NCBI GenBank assembly: GCA_902363835.1 | Contig: CABJBM010000003.1 | Location: 186,001-250,000, forward strand | Source of the DNA: Lachnospiraceae bacterium | GTDB lineage: Bacteria; Bacillota; Clostridia; Lachnospirales; Lachnospiraceae | Length of the DNA stretch: 64,000 nt | Reading direction: 5' to 3' | Shown: positions 50,806 through 59,407 of the stretch, piece by piece | How the letters are laid out: each line of letters starts with the position of its first letter | How positions within the stretch are numbered: the stretch's first letter is position 1 | The notes under the pieces: generated by a model | Database searches by the model: none | Seen by the model: the letters and a program-made list of their open reading frames with translations, nothing else | Told to the model about the DNA's origin: nothing | Translations under genes and position numbers: made by a program

Positions 50806-51040
50806 CTGTAAACCTCCTACTGATATCCGCACGGGATTTTCGTTCACTTTCTTCAAATAAGAATACACTTTCAATCGGCACATTGAATACTTGTGCTATA
50901 TCATACGCAAGCCATATTGAAGGCTCATTTTTTTCTGTTTCAATTGCATTTATAGCCTGTCTTGAAGTTCCGACTTTTTCACCCAATTGCTCTTGAGTCA
51001 TACCCAATGCCTCTCGTAATTGACGAACCTTATTTTTCAT
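50777..51040 (-). CDS. Cro/CI-type HTH repressor
   Basis: The 87-residue protein has a classic XRE helix-turn-helix (RQLREALGMTQEQLGEKVGTSRQAINAIETEKNEPSIWLAY, about residues 7-46). It lies upstream of peptide deformylase and overlaps its frame. A promoter with flanking direct repeats of TTAACCTTACAT (51071-51128) lies just upstream, an obvious self-repression site. Confidence 0.8.
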   Translation of the reverse strand: MKNKVRQLREALGMTQEQLGEKVGTSRQAINAIETEKNEPSIWLAYDIAQVFNVPIESVFLFEESERKSRADISRRFTDGTKRNSTV

Positions 51041-51070
51041 TAAGTTTATTCCACCTTCTTATATGTAATG

Positions 51071-51128
51071 TTAACCTTACATTCAGATTTTATCACAATA
51101 AAATAGCCCTGTCAACTTAACCTTACAT
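51071..51128 (-). promoter_or_regulatory. Promoter and operator repeats of the HTH gene
   Basis: Minus strand: TTGACA (51115-51110) and TAAAAT (51092-51087) with 17-base spacing. TTAACCTTACAT occurs exactly twice on the plus strand, at 51071-51082 and 51117-51128, one on each side of the promoter. A repressor dimer pair binding there would shut off its own gene and the deformylase. Confidence 0.7.
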
Positions 51129-51150
51129 ATTTTGAAAAATATAATTTGAT

Positions 51151-51237
51151 CTATAAATCTAACTCCACCTCGTTTGGATTGTCTTCACAGTCCGACGGCA
51201 AATAACTAACTCCACCAACATAATTTTTACTGTTCAT
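51151..51237 (-). CDS. Possible 28-aa peptide
   Basis: An ATG overlapping the end of the next gene upstream opens MNSKNYVGGVSYLPSDCEDNPNEVELDL, in a frame that fits translational coupling. No separate ribosome site. The sequence is acidic and soluble. Low support. Confidence 0.3.
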   Translation of the reverse strand: MNSKNYVGGVSYLPSDCEDNPNEVELDL

Positions 51238-51352
51238 TTTCGCCTAGTGAAACCGTATCAGTTACAAGCCCCTTTGCCTTCGCAGCATTCACGATAAGGC
51301 TTATTAAACCATTACTGATAATTTTCAGTTCTTTATTTGTAAACTTCTCCAT
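51227..51352 (-). CDS. Small helical peptide (41 aa)
   Basis: ATG behind AAGGAGATTG starts MEKFTNKELKIISNGLISLIVNAAKAKGLVTD. A helical amphipathic peptide of unknown function. An ATG 45 codons upstream exists but with weaker context. Confidence 0.45.
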   Translation of the reverse strand: MEKFTNKELKIISNGLISLIVNAAKAKGLVTDTVSLGENEQ

Positions 51353-51384
51353 TACAATCTCCTTCCTGATTTTGAGCATAATAA

Positions 51385-51414
51385 AAGCAACCGGGTATAT
51401 ATTCTCCGATTGCT
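51385..51414 (-). terminator. Intrinsic terminator
   Basis: Minus strand AGCAATCGGAG/CCCGGTTGCT pairs over about eight bases with a TTTT tail. It ends the transcription of the gene at 51438-51674. Confidence 0.65.
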
Positions 51415-51437
51415 CACCATTAAACGTGCATTTTATC

Positions 51438-51674
51438 TTAATATCCAACAGGATAACTTTTCCTTCCCCCTTGAAATAAGTATCCATACTTCCGTTGATC
51501 CTCTAACCATTCCTCTTTTGTTGCCATCTTGTCAATCATAAATTCAACATCTCTCCCATTTGGCAAGTCATCAAAGAATCTTACAGCAAGTTCCAACGCT
51601 TCTTTTTCGTCATACCCCTTTTTCTGTATTAACTTTCCTGCTTTTAAAACACTATTATAGGTTTTTCGTTTCAT
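51438..51674 (-). CDS. Small helical protein
   Basis: The 78-residue protein (MKRKTYNSVLKAGKLIQKKGYDEKEALELAVRFFDDL) is charged and helical, with a basic start and C-terminal GYLFQGGRKSYPVGY. A GGAGG site precedes the chosen ATG. Function unknown. Confidence 0.5.
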   Translation of the reverse strand: MKRKTYNSVLKAGKLIQKKGYDEKEALELAVRFFDDLPNGRDVEFMIDKMATKEEWLEDQRKYGYLFQGGRKSYPVGY

Positions 51675-51709
51675 ACTCCCTCCATTCCTTACCAAAAGAA
51701 AGGCACAAT

Positions 51710-51973
51710 TTATTCTATAATTTCAAAGTTGCTTTCTTTAATTTTATTGCTACATACCATTATTCTGCCTTTTTTATTAACCAACCAATCAGTAGGTGAT
51801 ATTACCGTTTTTTCTTCAGGAAACCTTAATCCATACACATGTATATTGGGTATAATATGTCTTATACTTAAATTCCGATATTTTCTAATGATATTTATTA
51901 TCTTAGAATAATTATCACCAGTATATTGCATCATTTCACATTCGTAATCTGCAATAATATTTCTTGCTTTCAC
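51710..51973 (-). CDS. Hypothetical protein, GTG start
   Basis: The 87-residue protein starts at GTG behind GAGGTCG. It is mixed beta/alpha with GLRFPEEKTVISPTDWLVNKKGRIMVC. A strand-helix arrangement without a recognised motif. Confidence 0.5.
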   Translation of the reverse strand: MKARNIIADYECEMMQYTGDNYSKIINIIRKYRNLSIRHIIPNIHVYGLRFPEEKTVISPTDWLVNKKGRIMVCSNKIKESNFEIIE

Positions 51974-52017
51974 AACAGTCGACCTCTTCTTTCTCTTGAA
52001 ATGTGAATTGCCACTGG

Positions 52018-52290
52018 TTATTTAAACACTGGAAAACTATCTTCATTTTCCATTGCAAAGTAATTATGGGCCTCATAATCATCAATTTCTATTACAGAGC
52101 ACACACATTCATATCCAAGTTCTTGCATATCCTCCTTACAAAACTCTTCAGCTTCTTTAATAGAAGGCTCTCTAATTCCAATAATGCAAATAGAATAAGT
52201 ATCGCATGGCGTATCAGGGTATTTATCGAAATGTTCCTGATTGGCCTTTTCTTCATGACCAAATTCAATTTCAAAATATCTCGTTTCCAT
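52018..52290 (-). CDS. Hypothetical phage protein
   Basis: The 90-residue protein begins METRYFEIEFGHEEKANQEHF and ends CVCSVIEIDDYEAHNYFAMENEDSF. It is acidic and alpha/beta, with ICIIGIREPSIKEAEEF in the middle. ATG follows GGAGG. Similar short proteins occur in clostridial phages; no function known. Confidence 0.55.
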   Translation of the reverse strand: METRYFEIEFGHEEKANQEHFDKYPDTPCDTYSICIIGIREPSIKEAEEFCKEDMQELGYECVCSVIEIDDYEAHNYFAMENEDSFPVFK

Positions 52291-52325
52291 ATTTCGCACC
52301 TCCATTTCCAAAGGAAACTTACTTT

Positions 52326-53972
52326 TTATGCTGACTTATCTTCCAACAAGTTCATACTATTGTTTCCATCGAATAAATAATACTTAGTATCACTCATGAC
52401 CTTTGAATACTCCTTCTCACCCTCAAATTCGTTTACTACAGCTTTTTCTTCTGCCGTCATATCTTTATATTGCTTTTTGCCATAAGAAGGTGGAAGCCAG
52501 CCTTTTTTCTGTGATCCGAATATGTTGAACTTCTTCAGTAGCTCTGGATTAGTAAATGTAATATGACAGGTTCCTTTCTTATAAAAGGTAATATTAAAAT
52601 ATTTTAAAACGATGTTCTTCGTCTCTCCGTACTCTTCTGCAAATTTTAAGGTTTCCTCTAAATCAATTGCATCCGTCAAGCCTCCGTCAAGATAGTTAAA
52701 ACATTTCTCAATGTCTTGTAGTTTCCCTTTAACCTTATAATCTGTAGGGTAATATCTATTCCAAAAAGAATCATACCCAGCTAATGGTATAATTACTTTT
52801 TCATTTATAAACCAACTTTTATTGGTCTTCCACCCATTATAATAATGGATATTGCTTGATGTGTCTTTGTCCCAATAATGTTTATGGCTCAATTCATCAA
52901 ATAAGGATATAATAGTTTCTTCTACTCCAGAAACTACTTTCTTTTGCATCTCAATTTTTAATTCGTAAATATTATATAAAGAAAAATCATAATCTTTTAA
53001 GTTCTCAAGTCTATTATAAAAATCCTGTCTTAAGTTCTCGGTAAGCTGTCCGATAAATTTTTCATTATGAAAGAGTGCGTTCCAATATTTTCCACGCACT
53101 TCTCTTATGAACCCATTCACAGATAATTTATTACTGTATTTATCTTTATTTGTAGATAAATCTAAGCTCAAAATGCAGCCACCCTTCTGAACTGTTTCGC
53201 CTGTCTCTTCATCTTTTCCGAAAGAAGTCATAATCAAAGGATACATGGCATTATATTCCTTGATTAATTTAATTCCCGCTTCTACCTCTAAATTGTATTG
53301 ACTTACGATAGACTTAAACAAATCGTTTTCTACTAGATATGCGCTTTCAGTCTGCCCATATTCCTGCTGTTCTTTTGCTTTTTTGAGCCCATCAAAGATA
53401 AATGATTGTCTTTCAACTTCCGGAAGTTGTACCTTTATTAATGCAATTTCAACATCTGTCTTTCGTTCTGCGTCCGCAAAAGCATTTCTTATATATTCAA
53501 TGTCTGCATGATATTCTTCTAGCAGCCTAACAAGCGTTATTCTGTCATTGCTGCACTGATTTCTAAGCGTTTCGGCATTCAGCAAACAAACAATGGCACC
53601 GCCGTTTCTCTTCTGCATTTCTAAAGCCTTTAATAAGTGTTTACAGCCATTAGAAAAAGGAGGATTCATAATAATAAGGTCGTACTCTTTCATTGTGTCG
53701 TATGTCAAGAAATCATTGTGAACTAGCCGATATCCTTTACCTTTAAGTATGTGTCGCAAATTTTCATCTTGTTCTATGCAATCAATATCAAAAGAAAACT
53801 TTGACCAACGATCAGACATGCGGCCCTCTTTCTCCTTAATTTTTTCTATTATGTCACCCTTCCCGGCCTCTGGCTCTAAAATACTTTTGATCCTGTTAAA
53901 GTCCAAAGAAAAGAGCATCTTTTCAATAAGATGCCCTGGCGTTGGGTAAAAATCTGCATTTGATGTAAACAT
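52326..53972 (-). CDS. DNA N6-adenine methyltransferase (DUF4942-type)
   Basis: The 548-residue protein has EPEAGKGDIIEKI (33-45, SAM motif I-like) and the catalytic NPPF (103-106), typical of N6-adenine methyltransferases, followed by a second half with NGWKTNKSWFINEKVIIPLAGY...KLQDIEKCFNYLDGG that matches the DUF4942 module fused to methylases in phages. It should methylate adenine in DNA for protection or signalling. The start ATG lies behind GGAGAG. The J-domain gene upstream is separated by 13 bases. Confidence 0.8.
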   Translation of the reverse strand: MFTSNADFYPTPGHLIEKMLFSLDFNRIKSILEPEAGKGDIIEKIKEKEGRMSDRWSKFSFDIDCIEQDENLRHILKGKGYRLVHNDFLTYDTMKEYDLIIMNPPFSNGCKHLLKALEMQKRNGGAIVCLLNAETLRNQCSNDRITLVRLLEEYHADIEYIRNAFADAERKTDVEIALIKVQLPEVERQSFIFDGLKKAKEQQEYGQTESAYLVENDLFKSIVSQYNLEVEAGIKLIKEYNAMYPLIMTSFGKDEETGETVQKGGCILSLDLSTNKDKYSNKLSVNGFIREVRGKYWNALFHNEKFIGQLTENLRQDFYNRLENLKDYDFSLYNIYELKIEMQKKVVSGVEETIISLFDELSHKHYWDKDTSSNIHYYNGWKTNKSWFINEKVIIPLAGYDSFWNRYYPTDYKVKGKLQDIEKCFNYLDGGLTDAIDLEETLKFAEEYGETKNIVLKYFNITFYKKGTCHITFTNPELLKKFNIFGSQKKGWLPPSYGKKQYKDMTAEEKAVVNEFEGEKEYSKVMSDTKYYLFDGNNSMNLLEDKSA

Positions 53973-53984
53973 TGTTTTTCTCTC

Positions 53985-55238
53985 CTATACAATTAGTTTT
54001 TCAGTTGGATCATATTTAAAAATGAAACCGTCCTTTAAACTGCTATGATATCCTTGTATTTTTGCAAGTTCTCGTTTGACCTCTGCAAATTCCTGTTTTG
54101 ATAATTCATTTTTTACTTTTACAATATAAATAACTTTTTTGTTATCAAACGGGCTTTTATCCTCCATGATATCATACTCAATAATTGGTTTAACCTTTTC
54201 TTTAGGCTCTTCTGGTGGAGTTTCTGTTCTTATATATTCTTCTGCTTCTGGTTTACTCGATAAATCAGAGTTTAATAATTCTATTGGATTTGATTTGAAT
54301 ATAAAGCCATGTTTGAAGCGAGAATAGTAACCGCCGATTGACTTCATGTACTGATTTACTTTTATATACTCTTCACGGTCTAACTTTTCTACAACTTTTA
54401 CAACCCATATTTTAGAATTGTCTCTTGTGTCGGTGTCTTCCGCAATATCGTAAGTACAGTTATTATCAATGCTTTCTATTTCCTTACAAGCTTCTGTTTT
54501 TGTCTGACTAGATGCATTATTGATTCTTGCCGTTTTTTCCACTACTTTGAAATCACTTGATACTTTACATCCAAAATAATAGAAATCAACGTGAAAATAA
54601 TCGGTCATAGCGTCGCAATCGTTGTAATTGTAGCTATTTACTTCTCTATTTACATCCTCTATGACCGCCGATGTTCCATCATTATACACTTTGTAAAAAT
54701 CAGATTTGTCCCAAGCTTCAAGAATGGCTGTTTTTAATTCATGGTCAAACCATGAATCTTTATTGAATAAATGGTTTGCTCTAAGTTGCCTATGAATATT
54801 GTTAATATCATCTTTTGTCAACTCGTCATAATTCTTATATAATCCGTGAGGTGCTTCTTTTAATTCGATATGAATTTCTGAACACATAGAAGCGTGTGAA
54901 TATCTTATTGAAAATTTATAAGTCGGATATATTTCTTTTACATAAGTTCTAATTAATGAGGCAACTTCTTTTGTAGAACGGCTCCAATCGTGTTTTGAAC
55001 CTTTCCAACCATACGCGGTATAAAATTCGCTTCTAGTGCTGTCTGCTGTTTCTTTAGTGGGTTCCGGTGCTGTTACGTTGTATTTGTACTTCCAGATAGG
55101 AAAAAGCTGATCATATTCGCCGTTAATCGCTTTCATGACTTCTGGATCGCCGCCAGCGTCTGGGTGATTCTTTCTTGCCAATGCCTTAAACTGATTCTTT
55201 AAATCCTCAAATGATTTTATATCTTTAAAATGCTTCAT
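53985..55238 (-). CDS. J-domain protein with LPD29-like region
   Basis: The 417-residue protein starts with a DnaJ J-domain: ARKNHPDAGGD with the HPD at 25-27 and a helix III-like region, followed by a beta-rich middle similar to the large polyvalent protein-associated LPD29 domain (RTYVKEIYPTYKFSIRYSHASMCSEIHIEL). The C-terminus repeats GYYSRFKHGFIFKSNP and GYHSSLKDGFIFKYDP. It probably recruits host DnaK. It is followed by the N6-adenine methyltransferase gene. Confidence 0.75.
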   Translation of the reverse strand: MKHFKDIKSFEDLKNQFKALARKNHPDAGGDPEVMKAINGEYDQLFPIWKYKYNVTAPEPTKETADSTRSEFYTAYGWKGSKHDWSRSTKEVASLIRTYVKEIYPTYKFSIRYSHASMCSEIHIELKEAPHGLYKNYDELTKDDINNIHRQLRANHLFNKDSWFDHELKTAILEAWDKSDFYKVYNDGTSAVIEDVNREVNSYNYNDCDAMTDYFHVDFYYFGCKVSSDFKVVEKTARINNASSQTKTEACKEIESIDNNCTYDIAEDTDTRDNSKIWVVKVVEKLDREEYIKVNQYMKSIGGYYSRFKHGFIFKSNPIELLNSDLSSKPEAEEYIRTETPPEEPKEKVKPIIEYDIMEDKSPFDNKKVIYIVKVKNELSKQEFAEVKRELAKIQGYHSSLKDGFIFKYDPTEKLIV

Positions 55239-55290
55239 AGTTCCACCTTTTACCTTTCATTATGTAAGTTCATTTATTCCCACTATAAAA

Positions 55291-55314
55291 GCCACCGGAA
55301 CGCTGTCCGATGAC
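55291..55314 (-). terminator. Intrinsic terminator
   Basis: Minus strand GTCATCGG/CCGGTGGC pairs over eight bases with an eight-base loop and TTTT tail. It ends the operon at 55333-55551. Confidence 0.65.
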
Positions 55315-55332
55315 TTCTGACTAGAAATAATA

Positions 55333-55551
55333 TTATTTATCCCATACAATAGAATCTATCTCGCACATGTCGTTAGCATAACCCACATATTTATTGCCAG
55401 GATAACCAACGCCCTTTCCCTCAAATATCGGGAAACGTTTAAAATCCGCAGACGCTCCGCATATGAACATATTTCTTTTAGCTAAATACTCAACAAGATT
55501 TTTATGATTTTCATTACATGTTATAATCTTTGTTCTTAGCTCCTCTCTCAT
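55333..55551 (-). CDS. Small hypothetical protein
   Basis: The 72-residue protein begins MREELRTKIITCNENHKNLVEYLAKRNMFICGASADF. AGGAGGTT-type site. Not recognised. Confidence 0.5.
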   Translation of the reverse strand: MREELRTKIITCNENHKNLVEYLAKRNMFICGASADFKRFPIFEGKGVGYPGNKYVGYANDMCEIDSIVWDK

Positions 55552-55579
55552 TTCTCAACCTCCAAATAAAAGAATAGTT

Positions 55580-55840
55580 TCAAAGACTTATCATATATTG
55601 ATCGTCATTCTGTTTTACTGTAAAGCTAAAGCCTTGAAAATAATCTGCAAGTGATTTATCATCAATAGTCACTTTCCCGTCAAAGCGCAAACAATCAATT
55701 AAAAACCCCATGTTCTTATAAGTATCGTAAGACAATTTTCTTTTTTCTAACTCTGAATCGGAATCTATTTTTTGATAATCATGCAACATATTATTAAATA
55801 TCTCCGCTGTTTTGTCTGTATGTTTAAACATTTCTCTCAT
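55580..55840 (-). CDS. Hypothetical protein
   Basis: The 86-residue protein is helical (KTAEIFNNMLHDYQKIDSDSELEKRKLSYDTYKNMGFLIDCLRFDG). Start ambiguous between two ATGs eight codons apart; I use the second. No recognised domain. Confidence 0.45.
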   Translation of the reverse strand: MREMFKHTDKTAEIFNNMLHDYQKIDSDSELEKRKLSYDTYKNMGFLIDCLRFDGKVTIDDKSLADYFQGFSFTVKQNDDQYMISL

Positions 55841-55948
55841 TTTTATCCACTTTCTACCTCGCATTTAACCAAGGATTTATTTGAAATAAGAATTTCAATT
55901 ACTTTAAAGAAATAGGCTTACACCTGTTAAGAAGTGCCAGCCCTTGAA

Positions 55949-56611
55949 TTAGGCTACTCTTTCCGCCTCCATGCCCACTACTATTTTTTCGTTTTCCATC
56001 ACTACCTTTGCACGTACCGGAAGAACACCACATATTCCAAGCGATGTTTTAATGAAAATGATATTTGTCTCTTTTCCTGAATAGTAAACTTCTGCTTCTT
56101 CTCCATCATTGATAATAGAAAAAGCCTGATCCAGAATTCCAACTTTAAAATAAGCATTTTCAAAATACCATGCACAGGAAAAAGCATTGTTCTGCCCTAC
56201 TTCGTCCTTTTTAAATTTATACCCCTTGCTTTTCGCTTCTGCTAAAATGGCATTTACGTCAACCATTTTTCTGTCATATTCTGAATATGAAAGTAACTGC
56301 TCAACCTTAAAATAATCATTATGAGTGTTGTCATATGCCGCAATTTCTCCGGTAGATTCTTTTGTTAATACTATAGAATATCCGTCAATAAATGAATTGT
56401 ATTCCTCTCCTTGGAAAGTCACCTTACAAGGCTTTTGTAAAGTTTCCTTATCATTTTCTTGATACTTAAAGTATTTCTTCATAGCTGCATACCGATGCTT
56501 GGCTCCCGGTACTGTTTTAATTCCGTCCTGAAATATTTCGTCCTGGATCATAGCTTTTAATTCTTCTACCTGACCATTATTAAGTAACTCTAAGATTTTT
56601 GTATTCTGCAT
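55949..56611 (-). CDS. Hypothetical mobile-element protein
   Basis: The 220-residue protein begins MQNTKILELLNNGQVEELKAMIQDEIFQDGIKTVPGAKHRYAAMKKYFKYQE, a helical start, followed by a beta-rich core (KVTFQGEEYNSFIDGYSIVL). Similar proteins are found in conjugative and phage elements of Firmicutes. ATG follows GGAGG. Function unknown. Confidence 0.55.
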   Translation of the reverse strand: MQNTKILELLNNGQVEELKAMIQDEIFQDGIKTVPGAKHRYAAMKKYFKYQENDKETLQKPCKVTFQGEEYNSFIDGYSIVLTKESTGEIAAYDNTHNDYFKVEQLLSYSEYDRKMVDVNAILAEAKSKGYKFKKDEVGQNNAFSCAWYFENAYFKVGILDQAFSIINDGEEAEVYYSGKETNIIFIKTSLGICGVLPVRAKVVMENEKIVVGMEAERVA

Positions 56612-56682
56612 CTTATATCCTCCATTTTTATGTATTAATGCTTGCGGACTTGTGACCGCTTGACTTGCGCCAAGTGCATTAA

Positions 56683-56702
56683 AGCAGCCCTGATAGGCTG
56701 CT
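56683..56702 (-). terminator. Intrinsic terminator
   Basis: AGCAGCC/GGCTGCT forms a seven-bp stem with a six-base loop; the coding-strand tail reads TTTAAT. It separates 56715-57497 from the operon to the left. Confidence 0.65.
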
Positions 56703-56714
56703 CCACTCTGCTAA

Positions 56715-57497
56715 TTAAGTTTTATAAATATTTGATTTTATATAATTTTTATCATTCTCTAAGAGCACCTTATAATTCATCAATGCTTCATATAGCTTTG
56801 TTGGTATTATGCTTTTATACTCTTCTGAAATCTCCTTAATCTTCTTTTCTTTTTCTTTTGCATATTTGGAATATGCTTCCTCTAATGTACTAAAATTACC
56901 CAATTCAATGTGATTATATCTTGCTGAAAATCCATGTTTATCAGCTCTTATTCCGTTGGGCAACCCTCTTTTGTTTGGTTTATTTAGAAATAACATGTTA
57001 ATTCTTTGTGGCACAAGCAAACAGTTTTCAGGTGAATATTCGTGAGAGTTAGGATTTAGTATATCTTTATCTATATGTAATCTTTCGTTTACAATATAAA
57101 CGTTTTCTTCATACCATCTTGCAAACACTTGATAATTATGCCATTCTTCACATACTGTACACTTGTCATAATACGCTGGATATCTTTTATCTGAACCTTC
57201 ATTATAACAACGCCGTATCATTAGCCTCCATGCGTCATATTCTTTCGCGTGTTTTCTTCCTAAACTTTCATATTCTCCAACACCAAAATAACCAACATTA
57301 GAAATTGTTTTGTCATATGGATTCTTTATATTTCCCTTTTTGAAATTTGTATAAATATTATGTTTATAAATGTAACCATAGTCATCAAGAAATTGAACAT
57401 CTATATCACAAGAATTTCTTGCAGATACTATTTTCATTTCTGTTCCCTTTGAATTCTTTCCTATCTCTCCAATTTTCAAATATTTTTCTCCCTTCAA
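56715..57497 (-). CDS. AP2/HNH-type DNA-binding protein
   Basis: The 260-residue paralogue of 12433-13194 has the N-terminal module (KYLKIGEIGKNSKGTEMKIVSARNSCDIDVQFLDD), the HNH-like centre (LMIRRCYNEGSDKRYPAYYDK...VCEEWHNYQVFARWY...IDKDIL) and a C-terminal AP2 module (LPNGIRADKHGFSARY). The modules match phage selfish endonucleases that spread between genomes. This copy has a normal ATG behind GGGAG. Confidence 0.7.
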   Translation of the reverse strand: MKGEKYLKIGEIGKNSKGTEMKIVSARNSCDIDVQFLDDYGYIYKHNIYTNFKKGNIKNPYDKTISNVGYFGVGEYESLGRKHAKEYDAWRLMIRRCYNEGSDKRYPAYYDKCTVCEEWHNYQVFARWYEENVYIVNERLHIDKDILNPNSHEYSPENCLLVPQRINMLFLNKPNKRGLPNGIRADKHGFSARYNHIELGNFSTLEEAYSKYAKEKEKKIKEISEEYKSIIPTKLYEALMNYKVLLENDKNYIKSNIYKT

Positions 57498-57516
57498 ATA
57501 ATCGTTTTATTTATAT

Positions 57517-57732
57517 TTATACTGGATAATGATGTTCTGTCCTGTAAAATCTCCCGTACTTGTCTCTGTTTCTATGTTGAATGACAATAATTTCTTTTCC
57601 GGTATTATACCATTCCCAAAATTTTTCTACCGTACCATCTGGAAATTTCAAAAAACCAATATCCTCGATTTGATTACCGTTCTTATCAAAACGAGTATGA
57701 TAAAATTCTTTTATTTTTTGTCCTTCTATCAT
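57517..57732 (-). CDS. Small beta-rich protein
   Basis: The 71-residue protein has EFYHTRFDKNGNQIEDIGFLKFPDGTVEKFWEW, a beta-rich pattern with FDKNGN repeated in the small gene at 2244-2456. A GGGAGG site precedes the ATG. Function unknown. Confidence 0.55.
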   Translation of the reverse strand: MIEGQKIKEFYHTRFDKNGNQIEDIGFLKFPDGTVEKFWEWYNTGKEIIVIQHRNRDKYGRFYRTEHHYPV

Positions 57733-57757
57733 GTTTCCTCCCTATGAATTGGATATT

Positions 57758-57931
57758 TCAGTCTATAGTTTCTATCTCTATTACCTCGCCTGATTCATCA
57801 TAAGCGGATATCCGATAAGCTTTCCAGTCCTCTTTGTTGTGGTCAATTACAAGGTCATAATCTACGATGTAGGTATTCCCGGCAGAATCCACAAGAAATC
57901 CGTCTCCCATATCGTCAACTTTAATTTTCAT
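57758..57931 (-). CDS. Small beta protein (57 aa)
   Basis: The chosen ATG lies 12 bases behind GGGAGG (with an ATG immediately after it as an alternative). The product (MKIKVDDMGDGFLVDSAGNTYIVDYDLVID) is acidic and beta-like. Function unknown. Confidence 0.45.
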   Translation of the reverse strand: MKIKVDDMGDGFLVDSAGNTYIVDYDLVIDHNKEDWKAYRISAYDESGEVIEIETID

Positions 57932-57969
57932 TGATTGCATACCTCCCTTATTCTCTGTAATGTGATACA

Positions 57970-58000
57970 AAAAGGACTTATAACATTTGACCGTTACAAG
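57970..58000 (-). terminator. Intrinsic terminator
   Basis: Minus strand GGCTTGTAAC/GTTATAAGTCC, with one bulge and one G-T pair, is followed by TTTTT. It ends the transcript of the antirepressor gene. Confidence 0.65.
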
Positions 58001-58010
58001 CCCTATACAA

Positions 58011-58730
58011 CTACCTTACAAATTCCCATGACGGAATAAACTCTTTTACTTCTTTATAATCTTTTGGATTCAAGTCATGATAGCTGCCTGAACAGTCAAA
58101 TTTCCGTTTGACATCGCCCCATAGATTCTGAAAATATAGTTTGTTGTACCGCTTGTATTCCATTGTACTTTTGCCACCAAGAAGGAAGCAAATTCTTTCT
58201 TTTGCTAGATTGTATAATGCATTTTGTTGTGCCTTATTGATGGTGGAATTGTCAATAACAGTTGTTACAAGTTCCTTCAGTTCTTTTACTTCCTGCTTTA
58301 AGTCAAGCATTTCGCCCTGTAAGCCTAACATTTTATTAAATGCTGCCTTCTGATCTTCTGTTTCGTAAAATGCCTTGTGAAGTACGTCAGACGCTTCTAA
58401 CTGATATTTTAGCAGCTTCTGTACGGCTAAAGGGTTCTTTCTCTGCATTGCTGGCGTAAGATTGATCTGAGCCAACCACATTGGAACAAACTTTTCAGCA
58501 ATCACAAGAGTTTCCCTGGCCTGAGTCTCAAATTTAAGACTCAGCTTTTTACAGTTATCTTTAAGCAATAACGATTCCTGCATTTTTAAAACCTCTGCTC
58601 TTGCCTGTGCATCCGTCAATCCAATATCCTGACAAGTCTTTCTTACTGCCAACCATACTAGACCACTTGCGTCCTTCACACCTAACAAGGTGCTTCCATT
58701 AAATGGTATTTCTTTTACTTCCTGTTTCAT
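58011..58730 (-). CDS. Phage antirepressor (P22_AR_N/ORF6C type)
   Basis: The 239-residue protein has an N-terminal P22 antirepressor-like domain (EIPFNGSTLLGVKDASGLVWLAVRKTCQDIGLTDAQARAE...NLTPAMQRKNPLAVQKLLKYQ) and a C-terminal DNA-binding ORF6C-type domain (NKAQQNALYNLAKERICFLLGG). It should antagonise a phage repressor and help induce lytic functions. It has a long, structured leader of about 650 bases upstream. It belongs to the same family as the plus-strand antirepressor at the right edge. Confidence 0.75.
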   Translation of the reverse strand: MKQEVKEIPFNGSTLLGVKDASGLVWLAVRKTCQDIGLTDAQARAEVLKMQESLLLKDNCKKLSLKFETQARETLVIAEKFVPMWLAQINLTPAMQRKNPLAVQKLLKYQLEASDVLHKAFYETEDQKAAFNKMLGLQGEMLDLKQEVKELKELVTTVIDNSTINKAQQNALYNLAKERICFLLGGKSTMEYKRYNKLYFQNLWGDVKRKFDCSGSYHDLNPKDYKEVKEFIPSWEFVR

Positions 58731-58771
58731 CTTATCATTCCTTTCATTAATTTTTATCTTTATCAGATATT

Positions 58772-58899
58772 CATACAGACGAAAATAGAATTTTTCAAGG
58801 GATATGACTAATTATAGAAGTTTGCCGTATGTCCCGTTTGGCGGTGGTTAGGATTCTTCTATAACGTCTCACGTTTGTTTCTTTGTTTTCGCCTGTATG
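58772..58899. promoter_or_regulatory. Large nested inverted repeat in the antirepressor leader
   Basis: CATACAGACGAAAA (58772-58785) pairs with TTTTCGCCTGTATG (58886-58899), 13 of 14 positions, enclosing a second perfect pair TTATAGAAG (58812-58820)/CTTCTATAA (58856-58864). In the loop GCC/GGC can pair. It forms a roughly 128-base hairpin in the 5' leader of the antirepressor mRNA. The rest of the leader to 59283 holds no frame. Confidence 0.5.
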
Positions 58900-59283
58900 G
58901 TATAACTGGTAAAAATGTGTTTCTTCCTATATTAAAGCAAGCCTAACGGCTCTGATTCGTTTCTGCTTTTATTTCGCAAGCAATGCAAATTTATAATTCG
59001 CTGGCTGCTTCTATATATTCTGCCAAGTGTCTACTTTTTCAAAACCGCCGTAACCAGTGACTACAATGTATGCTAGTGTGATTCAACCCTTATGCACCTT
59101 TTAAGATGGAACGGTTTATTTCGCTTCACTTCTTCCCGTATAGAATCGGAAAGTTACAATATGCCTACACTTTGCTAGCTATGTGCTGTTAACGGTCAGA
59201 TGCTTGTTTCATTACTGATCGGTTGTGATACTTTGTAAATATTAATTCTCTTATTCAAAATGGAAATTTGTGTGCGATTGCAC

Positions 59284-59390
59284 TTGAAAAGCGAATAAAA
59301 ATGTATTAGAATGATTATACGCTTGTTTATCAAGTGTTACTTTTGGAAAACCGCTTACTAAGTTGTCGAGGCTTGGAGCGGTTTTCTTAT
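59284..59390 (+). ncRNA. Candidate small RNA with strong terminator
   Basis: Plus-strand promoter TTGAAA/TAGAAT (59284-59289, 59307-59312, spacer 17) is followed, after a CTTG/CAAG hairpin, by the strong stem GAAAACCGCT (59346-59355)/AGCGGTTTTC (59377-59386). A transcript of about 75 bases ends in TTATTTCC. No coding frame. It would be antisense to the leader of the antirepressor. Confidence 0.4.
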
Positions 59391-59407
59391 TTCCTTTTGA
59401 TAATACA

